Of a stretch of 64,000 nt of DNA, positions 48,401 through 60,400 are shown piece by piece (position 1 is the stretch's first letter; each line of letters begins with the position of its first letter). This stretch comes from Angiostrongylus vasorum. Its lineage: Eukaryota; Nematoda; Chromadorea; Rhabditida; Metastrongylidae. The translations under genes and the position numbers were made by a program. The DNA is taken from NCBI GenBank assembly GCA_018806985.1, contig JADANN010000032.1, forward strand, positions 2,067,501 through 2,131,500. Direction: 5' to 3'. The notes under the pieces are model-generated. The model was not told the origin of the DNA and did not search any database. It worked only from the letters and a program-made list of their open reading frames with translations.

Positions 48401-51400
48401 ATGTCGACAGTATGTGAGGAGGATGAATCGGTGGAGAAAATTATATTGCCGGAATCGTATAGCTGCCAATCGTCCAACAATTCACTGTCGAATTCGAGCT
48501 TACAAGCGCCTGATGAGGTTGAGCAGCCGTGTGACACTGCTGTAGCGAACGGTCATACAGAGCCAAATGGTGCTTATTTTGATTTGCTTAACAACGAGGA
48601 AGAAGAACGGTTACTCAATGACTTGTCACCAGTGCATATGGTCGACAGTAGACGGCGGATTGGAGCTTCGGGAAGTCCAAAGTGAATTTTTCATTACTAC
48701 TGAGAATTTTACGGGTGAATTAGTCCGTTCTTAAATATTAGTACATAGTCCGTATTTAATTATTTATGCTTACTTTTTAAGTAGCAAAGTTTTTTTATAG
48801 GCGTAGAATTGGGTTAACCGTGGATGTTAACTAAGATTTAAAAGTGATTGACATTTACGGGAAACCAGAAGTCCGTTTAAGAAGAAACTACGGATGTTCG
48901 TACTTTTTGTCATTTCCGAAGAGGCTCATGTTGGCAAAATTTAAAGGGGATGATGACGAGAATTTCACATCAAACACAACCAAAAAACTTTGTTGTCAGT
49001 CCCGTGAATCCCGCTGACGGGTGATTGCTGATGGCAAAAGATCAATAGAACTAGCTGACAGGCAGGCGAAACGAAGGACCCGCATGGTGTGGTGGTAAAC
49101 GCGTTACTCCCCAGAAAGGACAATAGCGCGTTCGTTCCCCACCGTAGACACCTGCGGTCCGGAGTTTTGCAAATATCTCAGCATCAATAAAGTTATATTT
49201 CGCAATACATATCCTGCCGCTAAAAAGAGTAGGCAGTAAATAATAAGTCAAAATTTGTTGTCAGTGTTAATTACAATACATACAACAGATATTCAAATGT
49301 GTTTCACGAACATCGCCCACCGGTGTGCGGGACAAGCTGACCAATCCATCTTTTGAGTAGTACGTAAGCTTGTGGTTTGTTCACTGCCAATAAGTCGATT
49401 GTCTGCCAATAATCATTCGTAATTCAACAGCATTAACTAGATACAACACATTGATACCAGCTGAACAAGTAAGGAATGTACAGACTATTTTCGCGAACAC
49501 CGGTGACCGGTGTTGTTGATTAATTTAAGGTCTCCTTTAAGTTACTATAGTGACAAAAACCTGTGACAAAAAATTTAGGAAAATGTATCAGTTATAAGTA
49601 CATGAACGGTCGTACACGTTCAATCATGAGTTCCTTAGTCTCTCATCGAACAGGAAACTTCAACCCACCGATTACTGCGCAACTAATGAAAGGCAGTACA
49701 ATAATTAAGTTGTGTAGTACGGCTGTAGGGGCGCGTGTGGTGTAGTAGTCGGAGGCGCCCTGCGATGCACACATGGGATCGACACTTGCGCCCGTGGCTC
49801 ACCAAGCCTTCCATCCCTTCGGGGTGGGAAAATTGGTACCAGACTTGTCTGCGAAGATAGCAGCACTGGCTCGATACATCGGTAGGCCACTGCGAGTCAT
49901 TGTAAATGTCAGATGTGTATTCAATCAGCTCCAACGATGCTCAGTGAACTCTAATGCATAGCGCATCCCTCAGGGATTGATCAACGCCGAGAGCTTTATC
50001 CTTTAGTACGACTGTATTGATTTTTGAAATAAAAGGAATACGGGCGGATTCAGAGACATGCAGCCTCATTTTATTTACTCTAACTGCGTCAACAATGATT
50101 TTCGGAACTTCCAGAATATGATGCTAGGCGAGTTTTACGAGCTACTTTCCAATTGCACATTAATCCTCTGTCCCGGCAGCTGAAGTCCACTCTGTGGAAA
50201 GTTGTGTTTGTGTGGCTGACTCCTTATTTCCACATTTGTGCACTAACAAAAGGAATTCGGGTTGATTAATGTGTGCTTGCATTATGGAAAACATAAACCT
50301 ACTCTAGCAACTATTTGGCACCTATACAACTTTTCTGTGATCTGCACGTAGTTGTAAGTTAAGAGGTGATTTCACTGGGCTGGACTATTTCGTCGAAGTT
50401 CTTCACTGCAGCATTAGAATGGACATGCTTTTTGGAATTTTTTTCGCACGAATTTTTCTTCACCCTTTGGTTTAAACGATATTTTCGAAGATATTATTTT
50501 TGCTTTGAACGATATTTTGCTACCGAAGAAGAGAATGCGTTGGATGCGTTCAAACAGATGTGTAAGAAATGGGGCATCAAGGCGCTTAAACAGAAACTCA
50601 TTTCGTGGATAACGCCTGGTTATTACCTGTTAGTTCTCGAAAGTTATCCCCTCATATTCTCATTCTTAAGTTCTGGACGTAGGTACACCTTGGTAAATAT
50701 GCCAACGTGCAAGGCTATGGTCGACCGCTTCACGGACTTTCCCATCACTCCGGGGTGAGGAATTGCTACCACACTTGTCTAAGAAGCTCCATCCGATCGA
50801 CAAAAATTGATGACTGCTTATAATGAAGACCTGAAAATGCCCTAACACGGTTAACTTAGGTTTCAACAGAGAATCTACTCTCCGGGCATTCAACGATGTT
50901 TTTATGGAAGACCAACGCCCTCCATCAGCAGCCCAAGGAGGGTACGAATCAAACGCATGAAGTGCTCGAAGCTGTGTAATGCGTGTTGTTGACTCACCCA
51001 GAATAAAAAAATTGAAGCTAGATTGGGTCCTAAACAAGTAAAAAATTTTATGATGAGATTAGTAGTGGATATGATACATATATCAAACAATGCATACTTC
51101 TTAATAGAAGTCTTTCAGATCATCCCAATTGAGTACGCGGCATGTGGCCACAGCGCCAAGTTTACGATCCGTCTCATTACCAAAAGGAGGAGCAAGCTAT
51201 AGCGCCAAATATATCGCACATTCATCGTCTGCAGCTCATGTCGACATGCCGAAGTCTGGGTCTTCCCCGTCAAGGGTGCCTCTTACTTTGAATGAGGTAT
51301 ACGCCCTTTTTTTTTACCACAATTGTATTGTTTTTAAGAACTGGGAAAGTATTGGGTCTATATGTATTTGAAACGATTTTATCTTGTAGATATTGCATGG

Positions 51401-54400
51401 ATACGCCGTTCCTCGTGTATTGTTATGGCGTTCACAACTTTGTATGAATACCAAGTAGTTAGGAATATTAGTCTTTGTAGCTACCACGCGGGACTTCTGT
51501 GTGTAAGCCACTGAATCGAACGCTTTGAGACACTGGGTTACAACTTTTATGACTGTAGTAACAATATTGATAGCACAGTAACAGCGAAGCGAGGTATACG
51601 AGGCGATTGGAGGGGCTCTCGTTAGACGAATTGGACAATTTGAACGAACTAATCGAAATAACTGAAGGGCTGTTTATATTTGTTTAATGATGGACGGAAG
51701 GAGGCTAAATCGTTAAAGATATAGGTTGCTAACAAGAGGTTTTGGAAAGTTTCTCAGACACTACAATCTGGTAAGGTGAGATGCACGATGCACACATAAT
51801 ACTGCAGACGCGAGCGTTCACGTGAGATAACAGCGTAGCAAACGTTTTTTACATTCAGCTTATCAGATCTTCATGGGAAAGTTTACGGAGGACATTGCCC
51901 TTAGGGAGATGACTAAGCAGTTTGACACAGTATGAATGCATAGAGAACATTCCTTATTTATAAAGATTGTTCTCTATCCATTCATACTGTATCAGATCAT
52001 CGCGCGCAAGAATCTAGGGATGGGAGGGAGGTGTTATACGGCGGTAACGACAAGTCAGTCCGTTTGTACAGTCTTTGATGAAACTCCTGGTGGATTGCGG
52101 AATGGTGTCTGCGTCGCGGTACTGGCGTGTCGTGTTGAGTAGAAACGTGGTGTTTGAGTGGAATTGTATGTAGTTGCTGTGGTGGCTTTGTAAGTTCCCG
52201 TCTGTGTTGCCGCGTAAAAACATAGCTTGCGTGGTGTTTGTGTGCTTACATCTGCCTGTGGTGCCTGTGGGGTTTGGATGGCTTTGTGGATTTTGTTTAA
52301 TGTTTGATGTCCGGAATTATTTATTAGTGTTATGGTGCAGTTGATTGTAATGAAACCTGTGACGTGGTAACGATGCTGGACTGCCACTGCTGGTGGTGCT
52401 GGTGGTGACACGTGATGCGGCATTGAGCGTTAGCGTCCGACGTTGGTGTATCCCCGTTCGCCATACATATGTTGATATTCCTTGCCTGTGGAACTGTTAT
52501 GTGGCGGAAAGACGGCAGTGTTGTAGAATAGTAGAATACTATGCGTCCAGTAGCATATAGTGGACCTGACTAATTGGAGTTGTATAGGAATAATGTGGAC
52601 AGTTTTTTAGGAGTAGTATATGCTTTGAGTATTGGAATACTGTACTTGAATATAGTGTTCTGAGTTGAAAATTAGCGTTGAGCATAAAGACACAGTTGAG
52701 ATGACCGCTAAACGATGATGGTGGGCAGTTGGTTTCAATAATGTCGATTGATTGATTTTCAACTATTTTTCCACTGAATGCGATGTTCGTGCAATGTTAT
52801 TTGTGGAGGGAGTTTAACGATTTCGCTCGATTGTGTTGTATCCATGATTTTACGGTAATCATCTATATATAATTCGTAAGCGAAGTGACCAGGTGAAAAA
52901 AGGTGGACTCCTTCGTTGATACATTTTACATGTGGAAAATTCGGAGGTTGGTGCAAATTCATCTCGTGAATGTTCATTGCAATCACTGTACAGTGGTAAG
53001 CTTCGGAAGCGTAAAAGCTAAAAAGCTATTGACGTTGATCAATCCCTGAGGGATACGCTGTGCACTCGACTTCTTTAAGCATCGTTTGGAGGTGATTGAA
53101 TGCATATCCGGCCTTTACAATGACTCGCGGTGGACTACTGATGTACCAGTGCTGCTATCCTCCCAGACAAGCCCGGTACTAATTTGCCGACGCCGGAGGG
53201 ATGGAAGGCTTGGTGGGCTATGGGCGCAGGGATCGGGATTCCACGTGTGTGCTGCGGGGCGCTTCCGACCACTGCGCACACGCGCCCTTCCATAAGCGTA
53301 GCGTCCTAAAAATGTTAGCATGGCTATTAAGTGCATAAGGAAAGAGTCGCTCCTATGAAGTTTTTTTGGCATATAAGCCTCTTGCGTTAGGGAGTTGTCC
53401 GTATCTGCTTTTTGATGAGGTTTTTGTTACTCTGATGAAACACAGCTGAATCAATATATTCGGGTACCTTTGCTTGTGATATGCGTGATATTTTGTGTTT
53501 ACGTGTTTAGTTGTTTGTTCGCATTTGTTTTCCGTGGAGGAGATAACTCATATTCGTCTGTCCATTCGTCCGTTCGACGAAAGCAGTGTTGACTGTCACA
53601 TGTAATTATCAATATTGATCCCATTTTGCTAGTTCATCTTCATATTGATATATCATTGAAACCTCGTTTTAGTCTTCATGATGTGTATTCATCGGGCTAT
53701 CAGGTTTTTAGTTTTTAATTTACTGCATACAGATGTCCCAAACACGTGGGATGGAGTTGTAGCCCCGTTGGAAGTCCGATATGCCTTTTATCTTTTCTTA
53801 TAAGGGCCCACAGTTGGTAGCATTCTAATAGGAAAGGATGTTTTACTACGGACTTATTTTTTATTCATCTATATTTGAATGTTGTGCTTCTGGACGAAGT
53901 CTATATCCTTTGGACAGATAGATGCTGGTTGGTTTAGTGATGAGATTGTGCGTAAATTAGGGATTAAGGAAACTGGGTGACCATCCGCATCGCATGCTTC
54001 AAGTGGGACTTTCTTTGGTTGTTCAAATGTAGTTTGATTTCTTCAGTTGTGGATAACTGAAGTTCTTGTGCGAGTTTTCGTGAGCAAATGATAGTTCGGC
54101 TCCAGTGTCTAACAAGACCGACACTTTTTGTAGTTGGTTTGTTGTGTAACTCAGTACAGTCACTTCTCCCATTTGTACAAATGTTGATTGTAACGTCTTG
54201 CTTGGCTCAATTATGGTTTCTTCATCGATGGTATCTTTTTCACTACGTGATTTTTTTTTGGACGTGGATGTAGGCATCTTCTGATCCCTTTCCTTACTGT
54301 TGGTCTTAATGACACTTTTATGGTCTACATTTTTTGAAGGAGATAAGAACGTTTTTTCCTTTATTTCTAAGTAAAAACAGGATGATATGTGTTGTCGATT

Positions 54401-57400
54401 TTGGCATTTGTAGTATGAAGATTCATTTGTACTTGTTGCAGTAGAAAGGCTTGTGGCTGCCCTTGTGGTTGTCTTGAGTGTCAGCTGGAAATTTGGAATG
54501 CAGGACATGCAGGAGAGCGGGGATGGTTGTGATTTCCAATGGCTGTCTCTGTTGTTAAAGCAGAAGTTGGTAAGATAGTCTGGCGTGATATTAATTTCTC
54601 ATTAGTTATGACTTCTTCGAGACATCCTAGAAGGTGTTGCAGAAATTTCGATAGTGCTTTTTGATATGTGCAATGATTGTTAACGTTTTCTCCACTCTGG
54701 GTTAGTTGGTTTATAGTTCCTTGTATATTCTCTAATAAGATACGTCGTTGCTCATGCATGGTTGCTGATCGAAGAGAGGTTCCGTCTAGTTTCTTAAGTA
54801 TTTGATGAATTAGTTCTTCGGAATTGCCACATTTGGAATTCGATGGCTTTGGCATAATTTTGCTTATTAAGTTGGAACTTTGTTATCGATTTGGAGAGAT
54901 TCTGTGAATGTATGTTTGGTTCAAAAAGCTCCTAGAAGTTATCTCAATTCTATGTGTCACCACTGAATGTCAGGATGGGAATTTTGCATAGTTCTAGATT
55001 GTTGATAACATTAGTGTTAATAGATTCACCATTTCCGCTGTTTGGAGTGGAGGGTTTGTGTGATGTGTTGGAATGTTCCTCGTAAGCTTTAAAGCCTTTA
55101 ATTCGAGCATGGAGGAGTGTGAGATAGTCGGACGTCTTTCCGACTGCTTTTTCTGCGGCATTCGAATATTGTTTGAACTCCTGATCTGCGTTTGATAGCG
55201 TCGACTGCGCTCTTTCGAACGATGTAGCAAGTTCGATCCTGTGCATTTTGAAGTCTTGAGATCATGCTCTCCAAAGCTCCAACCCTTTCTTCCAGCTGCT
55301 GTAAGCTCTTGTGAATAGAGGTGGGGGTTATTTCATCTTGTTCGTTTTGATTGCTGAGCTCTTCTAACTGCTCATCTCTGAATTGCGTTAAAACCTTTTC
55401 TAATTGGGTGGTATATTGCGCGAGTATTAGCTTGTAACTTGCCAGTGTTAGGCCGGACAACATGATGGGATTTCAGTAGTAACGTTTTGTTTTGTTTTTT
55501 GTTTTTTTCTTTCTGTAATGAAGATAACGTACTAGACTGTGGCTTACTTGATCCAACGATTTGGCCGATGCACCAGTTTGTTGTGGCGTTCACAACTTTA
55601 TATGAATACCAAGTAGTTGGTAATACTAGTCTTTGCAGCTGCCACACAGGACTTGTGTGTGTAAGTCACTGAGTCGAATGCCTTGAGACAATGGGTTACA
55701 ACTTTTATGACTGTAGTAACAATAAGAATAGCACAGTAACAGGGAAGCGAAGTATAGGAGGCGGATTGGAGGGGCACTGCTTGAGCGAACTGTGAAAGCT
55801 AACTGAACGGCTACTTATATTCGTTTAATGATGGGCGGAGGGAGGCTGGAATGGATGAAGATATAGTTTGCTAACAGAAGGTGTTGGAAAGTTTCTCAGA
55901 CACTACAATCTGGTAAGGTGAGGTGGACACATAATACTGTAGACGCGAGCGTTCACATGAGATAACAGCATAGCAAATGTTCGTTACATACTGCTTATCA
56001 GATCTTCATGGGAGAGTTTACGGAGGACGTTTCCCTTAGATGACTAAGCGATGTGATACAGTAGGAATGGACAGAGAACATTCCTTGTTTATGAAGAATG
56101 TTTCTTATATATGTGTGGTTCTCAATGGAAAAAACTATTCCAAGTAGATTTTTTTTTCTCATTCCAATATATAGTTTGGTGTACTAGTTTATGCTATCGC
56201 AATTCTTCTGTTTTTTGAACATATTGGGGTTGTTATCTAGTGGAGTTAAATTCACTGCATCTATTACAGCTGAAGAAGCCCAAGAAAGAGGTATCGGAAT
56301 ACTACAAGAAACAAAATGAATTGTTAGAGAACTTCAAGCAGGACAGTCAGCAAATCCAGGTTAGTCGAAGAAGGCTGTAGTGTTCGTGTGTAACTGTCTT
56401 CATCTCACTATCCTTTGCTTTTCCCTTCATCTTTATTTGTAGATATTTTTAGGTGTTTCAACGTGCACGTACACGACAACGGTTGCAATCATCGACAAGC
56501 ACTGATGCCGAAGGTGTGAAAGAAGAATTTCATCAAACGAGACAAACTGGCTTACGCAGAGAACCAAGAGTATATACCAAATCTTCTTCAGTAGAGGATA
56601 CAACGGCGCCACTATTAAAAAAACAAAGTGTGTTGCTATTTCGCCGAGCTTCTTGTCACCGTTAAAATCGAGTGTTCTGTTTAGTACCACTTATTTTTTT
56701 GTTCGGTGGTAAATCTTTCACTTGTTAGTTGAAGTTCTTTGGCTCCTCAGTGTAGAGTATTTTCCTGTTTTTTTTAAATAGTATTGATCAGATTCAAAGG
56801 ACGCGGTGCTTTTTGCTTCCAACTATTGTTGGTTGTTTAATCTGGAAGGATTTTCAGGATTGTGATGTGGACGTTGAGCGTAGCGATAACTGGCACCAGG
56901 TCGATCGTCCAAGCAGTAGCAAGGTAAAAGTACAAGAACGAAAACCATCAGACGCTTCAGAGGTCTCAGTTTTGTGAGTAGCTATTCTAATGTTTTCTGT
57001 TTTTCCTTTTTACTTTTGTTGATTATTTCAAGAAGAAAAAAGGGTAGTTAAATGCTACTCCTTTGATAACTGTGTAACGTAGGATCCCACTGGCAACTCA
57101 GATTAGGCGGGAATTGAATAGTATGTTCATGGTAAAGAATAAGGAAAAGGAAAAGAACATGGGAAGTTTCTAGAGAGATAAGGCGAATAAATTAAATGAT
57201 GAGAAAGGTATATGGAAAGGAGAGGATCGGTAGTGATATAGGGCAACAAATGGGTCGCAAGTTCATCAAAAAAAGTGGAGAAATGGGAAAATTAGGAGAA
57301 AGACCACGTGTTTATCGAATTGTTTTCGCTCTATAACATGTACGATACACGGATCGATTTTGAGCTGCTCTACAAATATAGTGCTTTCGTCTAAAAAAAT

Positions 57401-60400
57401 GGTTTGTGATGAGATCTTTCTTTGAGCTACGCCTGGTTTCGATAATGTATTCTGCTCTATGAGCATCGTAATTTACTCAGCACACCAAAGTCGGTTTGGT
57501 TTCTTGCCTGTACCAATGTTCCTTGTCCGGAAAAGATTTGATATTTAGATAATGGTTTATAAAAGGGTAAAGGATAAAGCTCTCGGCGTTGATCAATCCC
57601 TGACGGATGCACCATGCATTCGACTTCAAAGCATCGTTTGGAGATGAGTGAATGCAAATCTGGCCTTTACAATGACTCGCAGTAGCCTACCGATATATGA
57701 GCCAATGGTGCTATCCTCCCAGAGAAGTCTGCTACCAGTTTGCCGACTCCGGAGGGATGGAAGGGTTGGTGGGACATCGACGCGAGGATCGATCCCATGT
57801 GTGTTACAGGGTGCCTCCGACCACTGCGCCACACGCGTCCTTTGATGATTTGTACAATGGCCACTGCGCCATGTCCGTCTTTTGAATGATTTGTGCAATG
57901 AGAAATATTTTATACATCTCCGTTCCTACACGTTAGTGTTAGTTGATGTAGTGATAAGTAACTAATGTTTTAGGGCAAAACATGAGGCCGCACTGGATGC
58001 TGTGAAAGCAACGTCGAAGGCAGCTGCAAGCTTAGCACACGCCACTTTATTGGTGAATCTATCGCTGATGATTGCAAAAGTTAGTTCTTGTTTTTGTCTT
58101 TAGTTCTATCGTTCATTAATGGTGTCCCTTTTTTTTTCAAACTTCTTAACAACGGTTTTTTTAATGTGATGTTCCAACTTTCATGATTTAAAGTATGGTT
58201 AGAAAAAACCTTCGATTATTGTATTTAGGCTGTTGCTTCATATCTATCCGGATCCATGTCAATTTTGTCATCTTTGGTTGACTCATGCGTTGACATAACA
58301 TCAGGACTGGTCATTTCAATCTCAACTCGAATGATTAAGAAGCGGGATCCATACCTCTACCCGAGAGGACGGACAAGGCTTGAGCCACTATCGTTGGTTA
58401 GCATATGTTTTTAATTGTGCACTAATCGTTTGAGAAGACCTATAAATACCGTTGACATGAAAATTTATCGTAAATGGAGTTGATCCATTACTTGGAAAAA
58501 CATCACTGAAAAATCGGAGAACATCGAAGAAAACATTTGGAATCTGTTTTATTCATTTCCTTGCAGAATTTCCTTCTAGTCCTATTTTTTCTTTTTGTAA
58601 ATGTCTGCATGTTAGTGCAACGATCAACTGCGACGGATACATTTGTTTTGAGATTTAAGGATAAAAAGGACAAAGCTTTCAGCGTTGATCATTCTCTGAG
58701 GGATGCACCTTCTATTTGACTCCATTAAGCATAGTTGGGAGTGATTGAATGCATATTGGCCTTTACAGTGACTAGCTGAGGGCTACAGATCTATCGAGCC
58801 AGTGGTGGTATCCTCCCAGACAAGTCTTGTGTCAGTTTTTCGACCTTGGAAGAATGGAAGGCTTGATGAGCCACGGGCGCGGGGATCGATCCTAAATGTG
58901 TATGGCAGGGCGCCTCCGACCACTGCGCCACACGCACTCTGTTTTAAGATTAATATTTTTTTTATCGTTATAAGAAAAATGTTATCAACTAAAACTAAAT
59001 TTTGAAGCCTAGCGAAGTTTAAAGCTCGGTGGTTTTTTCTTCTGGTTATTGATGTAAGAACAATTTTTAGATCATCATAAGCGTAGTGATGGGTGTCGCT
59101 AGTGTCCAATTGATCTTCGGGGCGATAAGCAGAATAGCAGCTGCCTATCAATATCATGTATATGGTGAATGGTTTATACATTTTCTCTATGAAGTGAATA
59201 GTAGAAAGATTGGTGGCTACTGTGAGAAAAACGGATTCTTAAGGTGATTGCTTTCGTCTTTACCATAACTTCATTCAGTCATGGTTGTTACAGGTGTGGG
59301 AGAAGAACCTGTGTTGGACGTATCGCTTATAACAGTGTCAATCATGGTTGCCACCGTTGCAGTAAAATTCATTCTGTTCTGTATATGTCAGAAGTAAGTT
59401 TTTTTCTTTTTTGACTAAGCATTCTTTTTCAAACGTGGCACATAGGTAATGGGTCTTGCTTTAAGGTATAAATCGGATCCGTCTATAAAAGTCCTTGCTA
59501 TGGACCATCGAAATGACTGTTTGTCAAATACAGTGGCACTTGCTTGTGCGTGGTTAGGGAAGTTGTAAGTTACATTAGCAATAATGTTTTCTGTTGGTAC
59601 ATCTATTTGTGCATTTAAGATCAAATTGGTTGTTGTGGTGAATGTACAATAATATAACCACAATGATGCTGAGATATTTGCAAAACTCCTGACTGCAGAT
59701 GTCTGCGGTGGGGACCGAACATTCTATTACACTTTCCGGGGGCTAACACGTTCACTACCACACTATGGGAGTCCTTCTTTTCGCCTTTCTGTCAGCTGTG
59801 TTATTGACCTATAGGTTCTATTCAACGCGATTGATTTGGGGAGCACGAATCGGCATTGAACCCAGGTAAGCTGAAGCTGTGGTATAAATTGCAGTGAAAA
59901 AGTGACGACATTACAATAATGTAATAAACTCCTTCCCAACGGTTTACCGCCTCATCGTGGCTGGGAGGTGTTCCTGGGTATCGGGCTGCGATGTACTACG
60001 CTGCGAAGGACTCCGGCGTTTCCATCAGGAAGCCTAACCAAGAGTAAACCAATGCCAGGATCTACCACCGTCCTGATACCAAATTAGTCGCATGGTGGCA
60101 AATCTCCCTTTGCTTTACAAGGGCCGGGGTGGCGGAGACCTGGGGCAGGCTTTGGCCAGGTTGACCTCGGGATTGCAGGGAACCACAACGTTTTAACCAG
60201 CAAATCTCCGAAAAAAATAGAGACTATGCTGGGGCCCGTACAATCAGTGAGGACGTGCCATTCAAGTATTTAAGTATAATAAAACAATTTGAAAAGCAAT
60301 GATAGCTTTTGCACTTACATTCAGCATCTGTAACCGGTCTCGAGTTTTATTTTTATTCAAATATGCACCTTGATAGTTAACGCATTCTTGGCAGCGTGGC

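Larger units (their letters stand above)
51421..56110 (-). mobile_element. BEL/Pao LTR retrotransposon, internally deleted, antisense in CDF intron 2
   Basis: Two direct LTRs (51421-~51994 and 55579-~56110) flank about 3.6 kb. Minus-strand order: primer-binding site (55563-55575). Then gag, 55463 to about 54500, frameshifted, with a coiled-coil-like LEERVGALESMISRLQ and KIPILTFSGDT. Then a protease with VLLDTGAELSF near 54100. Then about 700 bases of following pol, and finally two frames (52986-52759, 52423-52055) that may be the env or 3' region. RT, RNase H and integrase are missing. A family-A SINE sits at 53020-53290. It cannot be autonomous. Confidence 0.85.

Noticed and set aside
52055..52423. 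Thr/Gln/Pro-rich 122-codon frame as a host mucin-like gene
   Set aside because: It lies between the LTRs, on the element's coding strand, so it is read as the element's 3' part.
56080..56130. Target-site duplication for the LTR element
   Set aside because: No exact 4-6 base match to the GTGTAT flank at 51415-51420 was found at a convincing right boundary.
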